Assembly: GCA_022478985.1 (NCBI GenBank)
Contig: JAKSZP010002714.1
Location: forward strand, 124,001-188,000
Length of the DNA: 64,000 nucleotides
Direction: 5' to 3'
Origin: Massospora cicadina
Taxonomy: Eukaryota; Entomophthoromycota; Entomophthoromycetes; Entomophthorales; Entomophthoraceae
The translations under genes and the position numbers were made by a program. The notes under the pieces are model-generated. The model made no database searches and was not told the DNA's origin. It saw nothing but the letters and a program-made list of their open reading frames with translations. Positions 46,006 to 57,319 of the stretch are shown one piece after another. Numbering within the stretch: position 1 is the stretch's first letter; each line of letters opens with the position of its first letter.

Positions 46006-47180
46006 TTATTGGTTGTCCTCAGTATAGTAACGATTCTGCCTATGTCGCCTCTTGGGGGAGGGAGGATGGATCGTGGTAGGAAGAAACAGCCCATCAAAAT
46101 TGATATGCAATCTGACGCTTGCAAGGTCAAGACCTACACGAAACCACACTTGTTGAGCGGATGCTGAGACCTGAGAAAACGTGACTAGAGGAAGGGAAAT
46201 TGAGATGTTGAAAGATGCCAATCGTGAAACCCTGGAGTGGGGAGGAAAACAGCAATAGAGAAAGAGGCAATGGTGAATAAACCTGAGTAATCCCAATAAG
46301 GCACTGGAGCTGGAAGATTTGTTTTGAGAGCCTGCTGACAGGCTTCATTGAGGACACTGGACATGTGAGCTGGCAACGAAGAGGGAATACTTGATGGGGG
46401 TTGTCAAATCATGACCCTTATTAATGCCATCAGCGGAAGATAGCAATAAAAAGCTCCAGAGAAGAGGTATTTTTGCAGAGAGTGGATTGCATCCTGCAAA
46501 TGATGACTATGGGCTTCACGGAAGCTAAAGCTGAATGACTGGTGGAAGCCAGGTGAGGCTGGAAGCTTTGTTGACCAACTTTGAAGAACTTGGCCAGCAA
46601 AGCAAAGAGTATAAGAGGCAGTATCCTGATCCAGAAGGTTGTCCAGATCAGAGGGATTCAGCGCTAATGTCAAAGCTTCAGTGAATTGGGCCCAGAGTTC
46701 AGCGTAGGGGAGCTCAAATTGTATGCTGTTCCCGATTGAGAGCTCAGAAACCAGTACAGAAGGTTTTTAGAATTGACTGATTCAGAAGAGGAATTCAGGA
46801 AGCAAGTCTGACCCAGCCAAGAACAAACTATCCAGAGTGACTGGCATGATCTATGGAGCATCGATGATGATGTTTGGAGCATCAGAAAAAGGAGCTGAAT
46901 CCAGGAGGGTTTCGAAGTCCAACTCTGGAATTGACTGCAATGGAAGAGTTGGCCGAGAGTTGTTCAAAATGACATAAAGCCTGGTTTTGGAGGGATTGGT
47001 TACCATTTCCAGTAATTCAATGGAAGGACTAGCCGCTTGTACCAGGCTAGGTGTATGAGTCCTGGAAAGACCATAGAAGAGGTTTCGTCAAGCATCCTTA
47101 CTCATCTGCTGGAAGAGGCAGAGGTCTGGATTGGACAGAATGTTGAGGAGCTGCTGGTAGCGAGATTCTGAATTTGACAT
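46006..47180 (-). pseudogene. Antisense reading frame in element P, product unknown
   Basis: On the strand opposite to gag-pol, one frame runs from ATG at 47178-47180 to TAG at 46185-46187: 331 codons with only five internal stops. No frameshift is needed. Each of the five (TGA, TAG, TGA, TAA, TGA) becomes a sense codon by one T-to-C change. A random frame this long would contain about 15 stops. One frameshift near 46190 would add about 60 codons to 46006, ending in a basic tail (PKRRHRQNRYY). The N-terminus starts MSNSESRYQQLLNILSN and is Leu/Pro/Ser-rich with WDYSG and GFHDWH blocks. I recognise no domain. It lies between pol and the 3' LTR, the place where some plant gypsy elements carry antisense genes. 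Confidence 0.55.
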
Positions 47181-47746
47181 ATGAGCTGGATGAGAGGGGG
47201 ATGTCAGAATTATATAGAAGTTGACATTATGCACTCTATAATCCATTAGGCTCCAATTTCAGGAAAATTAATCTCAAAATTAATGAGATAAGCTTTCTGA
47301 GGGAATAATTAAGAATGACTTACAGCCAACAGTTTATGAGCGAAATAATGAGGGTGAATAGAAATAGATATTCTTAATCAAAAAATGAAATGAACATCAA
47401 TGGCAAGAGTCTCCTGTATAGGATGAGGAGAGAATCAGGAATTCAAGGACGCTGGACCAAGAATCCTGAATATGACAGAGGGTCATATACCCTGATGGGG
47501 GAAAACTGGATCCTGGGACTAATATTGTCACAAGTAAATCGATCATCCTAACATGACAGAAGGTTGTGGGGACTGCACTCTGAGAAGGCGGTAGCAAGGA
47601 GGAAGAGGAAAAATGCCGTATGCTGAAGGTCATCCTGAGCAGCATCAAGTATTGATGAGTGTACTCCGCTTAAAGCAATGAAGTATTTGACCAGGTGTCT
47701 GAAGCGGTGTTCTCATGCCTGGTCCTTTTCTCACTGGAAATCTAGG
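47181..47746. other. Element P 3' non-coding region
   Basis: AT-rich to mixed sequence between the antisense frame and the purine tract. A minus-strand open stretch at 47397-47648 is Ser/Leu-rich with no support. It would hold any promoter of the antisense frame, but I see no decisive box. Confidence 0.4.
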
Positions 47747-47759
47747 CAAGAGGGGGATG
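47747..47759 (+). other. Element P polypurine tract
   Basis: CAAGAGGGGGATG directly before the 3' LTR at 47760. Confidence 0.75.
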
Positions 47760-48893
47760 TGTTGGGCTTTTTGCCCATATTCCCAGCCTGCTAGATTACC
47801 TGGTGTCACTAGGGGAAAATTCACTAAGGCGAAGTTTCTCAGAAATTAGTTGGCCTGAGTTTCAGAGGAGCTACATTTGGGGGATTTTGGGATATTCACC
47901 TGGTTGTATCCATCGGTGATCAATCCAGATGAATACCTAAGATCTCATAGGGCGGAGTGGCAGACGAAGTAGGGGCATCTGATAGTGATTAACTATCAGG
48001 TGTACCGATTGGGATTTGTCAGGTTTTATCACCAACTTATTGGGAATGAATAGTGAGTTGCAAGGCGAGTGATGCTGCCTGCAAAAAGTGAATTGATTGG
48101 TTGGTGAAGTGACCTGCTATAATGGGTAAAAAGTCCCATTACCTAAGCAGGTCACTAGCCAAATTTGGTTGGTTCACTTGGATCAAGAGAAAATGTTAGG
48201 GACACATTTTCTGACTCTTTCCATTTGAGGTCTCAAGGATGGGGAAGACCATTGCTGCCAAGATGAGGAAGGGTGATTCAATGGCAATGGCTGCTGTTTC
48301 ATCGAAGAGGTTTCAACTGACGGTTAGACGACTGAATCCCTTACTATATAATTCCCTAGGATTCACTATAATAAAGAACACATTGTAACCATCATTTAGT
48401 AAAACATTATTATTAGTATTATTAGCATTATTAGTTATATTATCGATTTGGTATATAGTTAGACTATCAGCTTCCATTGTGACATTCCATCTCAAGGATA
48501 TTATTGCAGAAGGCAATAATTGGAAGACTCTCAGAGAGAAGAGTAGAGATCTGAGCAGGGATCTAGAGATGAAGGGAACCACAATCAGGGTCTTCTGCCA
48601 ACTGTGTGTTGGGCCAAAAGAGACTGTCACCAGGGTATCTGGACAAAAATTGGGTGGACAGGAATATAGGGGTATAAATCCCTATGAGTACGACTTATCA
48701 AGTATTTAATTGGAAGTACTGGCCGAAGCGTTGGGCCTAATAATAGTTCAAACTCAACTACGGATAATAGTCTCCATACTATTATTGGATAATACATTCT
48801 ATACAACGTGAAGTGCACAAGGAAATCAAACCTGTGCAGTAAAAAGGTTACTGAGTTGACAACCAATAATCAACCAAGAGTAAATTAGATATA
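47760..48893 (+). repeat. Element P 3' LTR
   Basis: 1134 bp, TGTTGGGCTTTTTGCC to TTAGATATA, then GGAGG (48894-48898). Confidence 0.87.
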
Positions 48894-48898
48894 GGAGG

Positions 48899-49215
48899 AT
48901 ATGATTTTTTTTCTGGGAATTGGTTTTTCCCTCCATAAAAGTCTCATACACAAAGAGGAATGAGGCAATGCTACCCCCACCTGGGGTAAATTTGTCACTG
49001 AAAGGGGGTTTGGTAGTAATTAAAGCCTCATGAGAGGCTTGGCAAATGCGCTGTTCAAGAGATTTAATTCAAGACAATGTGCGGGCTAGCTTCTGTGATA
49101 AAGCATCCAGCTGAGGTTCAGAGGCAGCGGGGAGGTTGTGAGGGTTAATTACCCCAATACCTTCATTTTTGATTAAGTGTTTTTGCGGTGAAGTACCCCT
49201 GTAGTGAGCACCGAT
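48899..49215 (-). pseudogene. Element E gag 5' remnant and primer binding site
   Basis: Continues E gag across the P insertion. It aligns with D gag at 60310-60400 (GCAATGCTACCC...GGTAAATTTGTC). Only about 290 bp separate it from the primer site (49195-49212), against about 1.5 kb in D, so the coiled-coil part of gag is deleted. The primer site has one C/T-type change. Confidence 0.72.
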
Positions 49216-49965
49216 TGTTGGAATCCAGGAGATAGGGACGTTTGCTGGTGCTAATTGCCTAAGATTTCAACAATTATTAGAAGGAGAAGTTACACTATCT
49301 ACTTCTGATTATTACATTTTGATGGGGGTTATTTGACCACTTTCATTTAAAATATGGGAAAATTTGATAATATTAAAAGTTGGGGTTTTCAGATTTTTAT
49401 TAAGTGACGCGATAATAAATAAAAATGAACCCTCTCAATAACCAGCTGCTTAGTATTTAAACCATATTGAGGCTCAAAGTGATTCGTACAAGAAATTCAT
49501 GATAAGCTAAGCACTTCCAAATTAGGTAATATGGGCTGTTGACCTATCAGATCATTTGAGACTCACCTCGCTTCAATGTGAGGGCATATGGTGAGTTGAA
49601 AGCTGGGAAGATGAACCCGTGAAGCAGGGATTTTATATATTTAGAACAATAAGAAGGTGGGAAAATATTTTCCCTGATGGGACCCCTCTAGGGCTATAAA
49701 AGGGGCTGATCTCCGTGATGGAGTTTGACATAATTTAAATAAAGGCTTTGAAGGGTCCTCATAATGTCTCACCTGATTCTGCTACTGATTTGGCGTAACC
49801 CTTCTACTAACCATAGGCCTATTTAGCCGAGGAGTGGGTATAATTGCATTACTCTGGGAGTCCAGATTCCACCAAGAATTGGATAGGCCTTTCATATTAG
49901 GAAAATCGGAGCTATTCTCCTCCAAACTATTTTTACTTACTAGTTGAACAGCTGTTTGTCTGACA
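49216..49965 (-). repeat. Element E 5' LTR
   Basis: 750 bp, near-identical to 33910-34661 except the last about 15 bp (CTGTTTGTCTGACA against CGGTTTTTCCAACA). Followed by GGGGC (49966-49970). Confidence 0.83.
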
Positions 49966-49970
49966 GGGGC

Positions 49971-50161
49971 TGCAATGGCTTTTTTCTTTGCCAGGTTGTT
50001 TGTTACATTTGCATCCCATCGGCACTTCTTTATCACTTACCTCCCAGCCAATTTAAAAGTTGTTTAAGCGGCAATGCCTCTGGCATTATGGCTTGCCTTT
50101 TGGGCGCTTTTGCAACCTGGCTGGAAGTCCAATTTAAACTTTATATCTCGTTTCCATGACA
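49971..50161 (+). repeat. Element C 3' LTR, second part
   Basis: Resumes TGCAATGGC... and ends TTTCCATGACA, then CCGAC (50162-50166). Parallel to 20166-20356. Confidence 0.85.
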
Positions 50162-50166
50162 CCGAC

Positions 50167-50459
50167 CCCATTCTATGTGCAAACCTAGGAATATTTGCAA
50201 CTAGAGGATAACTAGAGATTCTAGTTCCAAAAGAACAGGATGGTAACCACCCAAACCCTATTTTCCCTATATGGCCAATGCCTTCACTTTGAACGTACTT
50301 ACTGTTTTGTTAATCCATTTCTAAATTTCTCTAAATAAAAAAATCTGTCTACTGAATTTTATGTTAAACCATTTTAATAGCATTTTGAGCATCATACAAT
50401 GCATCATGGCCAACAGCCTCCCATTGAAACAGTTGAGCTTTAGTCAGATAGAGAGCCTT
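50167..50459. other. Intergenic flank right of the nested cluster
   Basis: AT-rich, no gene or element recognised. Confidence 0.4.
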
Positions 50460-51230
50460 TGGAAATCAGAAAATTGACCAGATGAATTCCTCTCAGTTTC
50501 TTAAATTAGGAGGTTTGTTTAGTTGGGCATGTCTGCCAATTAGTTACCTAATTTTGATAATATAATAATATCGATGTTACCAAGATAAGCTTCCTTTATG
50601 GTTGAATTGAGCTAAAATAAAGTATTGGGAACAATCCCCAATAGCAATTTTTAATTATCAATTACCCGGAAATTTAGGCGATGTTGATTGAATTATTTTT
50701 TAATTTATTCAGGTTTATGATAAATTGCCAAATTGATGCCTGAGTATTTGAGATTACTGGCAACTAATACCAAGGATAATCAGATTGAGGATTCACTGGT
50801 GACTTATGTCAAGGTATAATCAAATTATATAATATTTTGGGATTTACGGCAACTTACGTCAAGATAATTGTATTTCCAGCTTTGATGCTGAGGGTTCCAA
50901 GAAATGGGCATTTGGTTTCCAATTTTAACGTCCAGGGTTCAGAATTACTGGCGACAAGGTTGAGGATATCTGACTAAAGTTAAATTTTATAATATATTAT
51001 GATTAAAACATCAACTGATGCCAGGAATGAATAAGATTAATATTTGGCATTTGATTAGAAGAAAAACTTGATAGAATGGTGTTAGTAGAAGTGTTGATGA
51101 TAAGTTGGTTTGCTGGCACTAAATACAATGATTTTTGATAGGCAGACAGCATATTTCCAGAAAAACACCTAAGTATATAACCTTGATTTCCTCTTAATAA
51201 AGATCATTTTCCGTCTACTCTTCATTGTTT
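50460..51230. repeat. Diverged LTR-like repeat F, copy 2
   Basis: Patchy similarity to 8311-8850 (CAGATGAATTCC...AATTAGGAGG...TTAGTTGGGCATG; CAACTAATACCAAGGAT). Contains several variants of 'ACTGGCAACT(A/T)A(T/C)' and an AATAAAG near the end. Boundaries are approximate. Confidence 0.4.
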
Positions 51231-52023
51231 CAAGATGACTTAATCCTTTTCAGGGGAGGGTAAGACTGAAGTTCCCCAAAGGTTGGTTTTTGGTGAGTGC
51301 TCCTAAGAGTGCTCATCACTACCAACTCCCATACTAGGAGCTAAAAGGAAGCCCTTCGTTGACTTTTCAACCAGATACTAAAATTAGGGGCTGATGGGCT
51401 TTAACCATGAGAGGGATAATAAGACAGAGCAGAGAATCACCCCAGATGGATGTAGGGCTAGCTGTGTGCCTCCCAAAGGGTTAATTATGCCACGGTGAAG
51501 TTGTTGGTCTGCTGGGCTGGGGAGATGCACTGCAGAATTTTAGTGAAGAGTATGCCAATGAAGACGAAACAACAAGGATAACTGTCCTAATACTGTTAGC
51601 CTGGCACACTAATGGCTCCCTTATGTAGCAGATGCAAAATCTGTAATAAGGACCATCTTTCTCCTTGTTGCTTGATGCCTCAGGTAATTCTAAGAACTTT
51701 TCTTTACTCAAAAACGTGAACTTGGGATCATCTGGTCCTTACAGCATAAGTTAAAAATTCAGAACAGTATACTAATTTTTCTCTTTTTTGATAAGAGTGA
51801 TGGATGAATAAAGCGATAACCAAGCGTCATGGAAGCAGCTATTAAAACTATGACTATCCTGCCAGTCTGGAGTATAGAGACCCAAAATACAAACCAGATT
51901 ACCATGGGTATAGCTGACTATATTACCTTACATTTTATTAGGAATAAAGAGGTCTTGGTGTTAGTGACTGGTGATGAGGATTAGCAATACAACAGTGTTG
52001 CAAATGGTTTGAACAGCCATAAG
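51231..52023. other. Intergenic
   Basis: No supported gene. 52024-52039 (TTTATGCATATATCTA) is the left copy of the LINE1 target duplication. Confidence 0.4.
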
Positions 52024-52039
52024 TTTATGCATATATCTA

Positions 52040-52100
52040 ATTTATTTAACTGAGGTAAGCCGACCAAGGGGACAGACATTACTGAATATAAGTGAAACTA
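52040..52100 (-). repeat. LINE1 3' tail shared with SINEs
   Basis: Minus strand: TCAGTAATGTCTGTCCCC, then TTGGTCGGCTTACCTCAG and TTAAATAAA. The SINE at 57320-57606 ends with nearly the same sequence, and the copy at about 3697-3745 is similar. Confidence 0.82.
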
Positions 52101-52308
52101 AGAGAATAACTAAGAAATATAAAAATTGGGCACCCCAGAGTACTCAAGTTACCCCTGTTGCCAGCGGGACTGCCAGGTATGGGGGGTTGGTGCACTACTC
52201 GAGGGTTTCCCCTGCTATGGAGCAGGTGTGAAGGAAAGGGTCTGTGTGGAGGAACCAGAGTGGGAACCATGATTCTATGAGCGTTTTTTGTCTTGGTCTC
52301 ATATATTC

Positions 52309-55300
52309 TTAGAGCCAGGCTTGAAAGTGCTCTAGTAAGTGGACATGGAATCTGTTAATAATCCCATGAATGGTTGGGACCATTCCCTTGAACACATCTA
52401 ATGCAATTGTGTGTATTGTCCACATTGCAATGGGTATTATTAGGGAACGGAGGGTAGATGGGATTGGTGACTCAATCTGGAGCGCGAAGATACTCGTTGA
52501 TATCGAGAATTCCTGTTCGTTTTGAATCTTGAGCAGGCGTGCAACTTTCTGCCATATAGCTTTGGTTGGGGGGCATGTTTCTAGGCGGTGATGTAGGGAT
52601 CCCTCCCCTCCACATACTGCACATGTTTTGTGGAGGGAGTTGGAGCGGTCCGCTGTCCTATAGGTCCTTCTCAAACAGCGCCTGGCGTTTGCTCTTATCC
52701 TTGGCTGTAGGAGTGGGTGGTGAGTCATTTTCCACATTGCCTTCTGTGTGGTTAAATCATAGGGAATGTCCAGCATATCTAGGTATTCTATCCTAGCTAT
52801 GCTTGGGTTTGTTGCGAGCATATCCCTCTGGGGGTGGTTTTCTGGGTTTATTAATTTGAATTGGGGGCTGGGTCGTCCCCTTCCCTGCATAGTACCCATG
52901 TTCTCTATGGTCCATCCCATATGGCGGATAGTTCGGAGGATATGTCTGAAATGAGGGGAGGTTCCACGCGGACCCGTTGCAGTAGGGTGCTTGGCAAGGT
53001 ATGAAAGTAGTCTGGGTGAATATGTGGGCTGGTTAATTTGAGCGCCTGTGCAAAGTTAGTCCTTGCTGCTCTGGACCAATGTTGTTGCGGGAGGTCTGGA
53101 GCAAGGATTTCTTTTATCCAGGTACCTAGGATGTGATTGGCATGGCTCTCAAAATCTATTAGTCCCATGCCTCCGCTTGAGCGTGGGCCAAATAGTGTTT
53201 CCATTCATATAGGAGGGTGAGAGTTGGGCCACAGCCAGCCCTGGATAAGCGCGCGGATTATAGTTATAAAGGTAGGTGAGAAGGCGATCGCGTGGGCTGG
53301 GTACCATAGTATTAGGAGGATGAGCGAGTTAGCAACTGGAATTCGTCCGTTAGTCCTGGGGTTCTCCCCTTGAGGGAGGCGACGCGTTTGGATACCCGTT
53401 GTAACAGGTTAATTTCCATTGTCTCATTAGCATATCCCCCTGATTCTAGCCAGATTCCAAGGTGTCAGACAGGAGTGGTGGTGGGAGGTGTTGCAAAGGG
53501 TAATATAATTAGGTTTTTTCTTCGAGTGTTGGTGTGAGGTTCTGATATTGTGGCCTAATTGTTTGTGTATTTGCCTAAGAGGATGATTTCTGTCTTCCTT
53601 TTGTTGAGTGATGCATTGCTCACCTTGGAGTATTCCTCTAGAGTGTGTTCCAGCTGTCGGTCATCTTCATTGTTTGCTATACCTGCTACGCAGTCATCTG
53701 CAAAGGCCAGTATCTTGACTGTTGGTTGTCCTTGTGCGGTTATCCCCATGAGACGTGAGTCAGTTACTCGGAGGAGCAGGTCAAAGCTGAAATTGTATAG
53801 CAGTGGGCTGAGGGGATCCCCCTTGTTTGAGCCCTCTGTGTGGTTTGATATTGTTTGTTAGGAATCCAGGGCCGCATACAGCCATGGCTGCAGATTCTGT
53901 TAGGAGCATCGACAATTTTATGAATCTTGGTGGGAGTTTGAAGGCATGTAGACATTCTTTTAAGTATGGCCAGCTAACACGGTCATACGCCTTTTCCTGG
54001 TCCAAGAAGACCAGGGCACCAGTTGCTTTGGATTGGCAGATGTTTGTAACAGGGTGTATGTTGTTCCAGATTGAATGCTCTGGTATAAACCCAAACTGGT
54101 TGGGTGATGGGACGTCAGATGCAATTGCGCCTAATCTAGCTGCTAGAATTTTTGTTAGAATTTTTGTGTCAATGTTGGAGAGTGCAATTGGGCGCCAGTT
54201 GGCCAGGTCCAACTTGTCACCCTTTTTATACAAGGTTATAATGTAGTATAAATGGCCTCCTGGTAATAGGCGTGTTTCCAAAAAACTCTAGTTCATTGAC
54301 GCCAATATGAGGGGGCAATTTGCTTGAAATATTTTTTGTAAAATTTGTAAGGTATCACATCAGGCCCTGGGCATTTCCTACGTGGTGCACCGCGGATTGT
54401 ATCCCAAAGCTCCTCCCATGTTATTAGATTTATTATATTATAGTCTGGTGGTGTGCTTTGTATTCTGGCAGTATTTATAAATTCTGTGATTTTTTGTGGA
54501 TCTATTGGCATATCGCGATATATTTTGGTGTAATAGCGGTGTACTTCCGCCTTGACCTCCTCAGGGTCAGTTGCCATGGTGCCGTTGGTCTTGCAGACCT
54601 GTGTGCATGTGGGCTGGTTTCCGCAGGAGTGGAATTGGTGGAAAAAGTATGTCAAACAGATTTCGCCTTCCTTTATGAACTTACCTTTGTTCAATACTTT
54701 GATTCTGTGTTGGTGTTCAAAGATGAGATTGTTAAGTCAGGCTGAAATTTCTGCCCATTTGCATCCCCAATTAGGGCTATAGCCAGATCTCGGAGTATTT
54801 ATTTCCAGGTGGTCTAGTTCTGCTAAGGTATGCTTGATTGTGGCTGTGTCCGCGGTGTACTTGCGTGATGCAATATGTCAGGTTTTGTTGATTAAATTTT
54901 TTTTGAAATTTTTCCATGTTCTGATGGGATCCGAAATGAATGGGGCTGTGAATTATGGGTTTGTAGCCTTGTTTTCAACCCAGTCAGATATCTCGGGCAA
55001 TTTTATATTTTCTGGGTGAAGCTTTCTCCAAGGCGACACCTGTGTGTGGGATTGGGTTGGTGCTAAATGCACCGTAACTAATCAGTGATCAGAAAAATTG
55101 ATTTTTTTGTTGTAAATTTGGAGATTCTTGAGTGGTGGGATTGTGGGATGAGGATGTGGTCAATACGACTCATTGATATGAGCAGTCCCTCACGTATGTT
55201 GGGTCTTGTCATATGGGGAAGGATTGGTGAATTGGGGGAAAAGCATCCTGTAAGCCATTAGATGCCTTCATTGTGCGATATTCAATGTGTCCAGGTGGGT

Positions 55301-55745
55301 ATCCCCTGGGATTAGGCCATCGATCTGTATTGGGGTTATCCCAGCAGTTGAAATCGCCTAACATGATGATATCTGGTGGGAGGGTGAGAGTAGAAACTTT
55401 TCAAAAAAAATTTCTCTCAGTTGCAGTGCACGGTGCGTAGATACATGCTAACAAAATTATTTCATCTTGGCATGTGATTGTTGCTACCAGGACTTGACTG
55501 TGCAAGTGTGATGATGAATTTGTAATTTTAAATTTTTTGTTGTTTTGGACTATCACCCCACAGTGAGACGTCCATACTGATTGTGATGGTGCGACCCTGG
55601 TTGACCAGGATTCTTCTTCCCCTTGTAGGCAGTGGGTTTCTTGGATGGCCAAGATGTCTACAAGAGGTTTTTGCAGAAAATCCAGCTTTTTGGCTTGGGA
55701 TGTATGAGCCCTGGCTCCCGCGATGTTTAATGTCCCTATTGACAC
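52309..55745 (-). pseudogene. LINE1 ORF2: endonuclease and reverse transcriptase (broken)
   Basis: The N-terminus (from 55745) is an APE-like endonuclease: GTLNIAGARAHT, ILAIQETHC (catalytic Glu) and LACIYAP. RT follows in three frames: GPDVIPYKFYKKYF, LYKKGDKLDLANWRPIALSN, NQFGFIPEHSIWNNI, ALVFLDQEKAYDRVSW, GLKQGGSPQ and the catalytic ILAFADDCVAG at about 53690. The C-terminal half has AVCGGEGSLHHRLETCP, a C2HC zinc motif (zf-RVT type), ending at 52309. It nicks the target and reverse-transcribes the element RNA in place. Stops and at least four frameshifts. Confidence 0.88.
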
Positions 55746-55876
55746 TAAGGTGCCCGTGGCGCCTCAGGAGCGGTTGGGAGGACCCTCTGGTCCTATCCCA
55801 CTACGGCTCATTTTGGCCATGCTCCGCGTCTGTACTCCAACTCTTTCACTGCCATTGTTGGTTCCCTTGAGCTGAC

Positions 55877-57208
55877 TCAATGATTCAAGGGAATTGCGGT
55901 TTTTTCATTTGCATCAACTTTTCCTGTACAGGTCTCATGTTGATTTAATGTGGGTTTTTGATTAAGTTTTATATTTTTGAGGTTCAACTTTGTTGCATTG
56001 TGCACTGCATTTCCACCCAAATTGCGGTTGCATTGTTCCTCAGTATGTGCATGACTGATGACGCTTTGTGGCTCAGTCTGGTTACTGTGAAAATTTTTGA
56101 CCTGGGCATATTGTTCTGATTGGTTGTTTTGGTGAATATCTGAAATATCCTCCTGAATTTGTCCGTGGTTAATGGCGAATTCCATGTGTGCTGCGCTTCA
56201 GCCGCTGCTCTTTTGCAGGCTTTTTGTGCTGCTTTACGCTGTTTACTTGTAACTGGGTCCACAATGGAGTATAGTCCATTTTCACCCCAGCGGAATGGGT
56301 GGTGGCCATCAGTCATTTTGGCAAACTTTTCATTATCTTCGTCCATAGCTTCTTCACAAAAATCATTTTCCATTAAGCCCTCTTTTACAGGGCATGCATG
56401 TTCCTTGTGGCCCAGTGAGCCACAGTGGTTGCAAATGGGTGGTGCGCGTTCTGGTGTAACTCAGAATGCAGCTGACTGGCCCCCATCTGCAAAGTGAAAT
56501 TCTTCTGCGTGGATAATTCTGGATAAATCCTCTTCCACTTCTGGGAAGGGGTTGATTACAGAGATAGCTTTGCCTGTGCACAGGTTGGGCATTAAGCGAA
56601 ATTGCTGTAATTTGAGTTGTTGGATTTCTCCGTAGGCCACAAGACCTTTGTGGAGCTCCTCCTCAATTACCTTATGAGGAAGGTTGGTGGGGAGTGAGTC
56701 AAAGGAGATGAACAAAGTTTTCGCTTTGTTCCATCTGGTGCACGCGGTGCGCACAATTTTTTTGCCCTCAGGGAGGGCAATTTCCACGCAGATTTTTGCT
56801 GCAGCATCAGCTTCATCGGCTGTTTCAAAACCAAAATTGATCCAGCTGCGTCCCATGTTGTTGGTGGCTATGTACACCGCGTGAGGGAAAAGTGAGGGCT
56901 GTGCCTCACATTTTTTCTCCCACAGGGTCAGTGACTCATCCCCAAGGAAGAGTCTGATCCCGTGTTCCACCTTTGAGAAAGGTTGGTTGAATTGAATATA
57001 CATGTATTGCGCATGCTTTACAGTATATACCATAAACCCAGATGGTGTCTGAGTTTGTGATTTCTTTGCATATTGGGTTCCTGGTCCCCTCCAGGGCGTT
57101 TCTTGCCCTTAGTTGCACAATTAAGCGCACCACTTGCCACGACGCTTGCCCATGTTGCATTATTTTTGTTATTAAAGTCGCCCATCTTTCCTGTGTGTGA
57201 TTCTTCAA
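55877..57208 (-). pseudogene. LINE1 ORF1 (RNA-binding protein, broken)
   Basis: The ATG is at 57206-57208, then the frame shifts near 57000 into a 190-codon stretch (to 56461) with RRM-like strands (SWINFGFETADEADAAAKICV). A second shift leads to CNHCGSLGHKEHACP at about 56430-56390, a perfect CX2CX4HX4C knuckle, then an acidic DEDNEKF region and an Ala/Arg helix. ORF1 proteins coat the LINE RNA. Two or three frameshifts. Confidence 0.82.
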
Positions 57209-57319
57209 ATTTGCTGTTTGAACTATATTGTAGTAACTAAAGTGATTGTTATGAGAAAGAAAAGCTCCCCTTTATGCATATATCTAGTTTTTTTAAAAAC
57301 TCAAAATTAGAAAGAACAG

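Larger units (their letters stand above)
39339..48893 (+). mobile_element. Element P: gypsy element with antisense reading frame, inserted in gag of E
   Basis: 9555 bp. LTRs 39339-40500 and 47760-48893; perfect duplication GGAGG at 39334-39338 and 48894-48898. Joining the flanks restores E gag sequence that aligns with D gag at about 60230-60260. Order: gag, zinc knuckle, protease, RT, RNase H, integrase, then about 2 kb holding an antisense frame, purine tract and LTR. The LTR ends are TG...TA rather than TG...CA. A 26-27-bp block present in the 5' LTR (after 39829) is missing in the 3' LTR, flanked by AGGATG direct repeats. Confidence 0.88.
33910..49965 (-). mobile_element. Element E: gypsy element inserted in the C 3' LTR, itself hit by P
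   Basis: The left (3') LTR is 33910-34661 and the right (5') LTR 49216-49965. The perfect duplication GGGGC is at 33905-33909 and 49966-49970. The empty site is seen at about 20150 in the C 5' LTR (CTCTAGGCTGCAATGGC). The left LTR has matching ends; the right one starts TGTTGGAA and the left ends TTCCAACA (8-bp inverted repeat). Without P the element is about 6.5 kb. Coding runs right to left: gag, protease, RT, RNase H, integrase, all broken. Confidence 0.87.
52040..57270 (-). mobile_element. LINE1: near full-length APE-type LINE
   Basis: Bounded by a perfect 16-bp duplication, TTTATGCATATATCTA, at 52024-52039 and 57271-57286. On the minus strand the order is a short 5' UTR, ORF1 (57208 to about 55877), ORF2 with endonuclease, RT and a C-terminal zinc motif (55745-52309), and a 3' UTR of about 270 bp ending TTAAATAAA. 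Target-primed reverse transcription explains the long duplication and the A-rich end. Both ORFs are broken by frameshifts, so it is inactive, but it is not 5'-truncated. Confidence 0.9.

Noticed and set aside
47397..47648. Minus-strand frame upstream of the antisense gene in P
   Set aside because: Ser/Leu/Pro-rich, not in the same frame as the antisense gene, and no start-to-start continuity.
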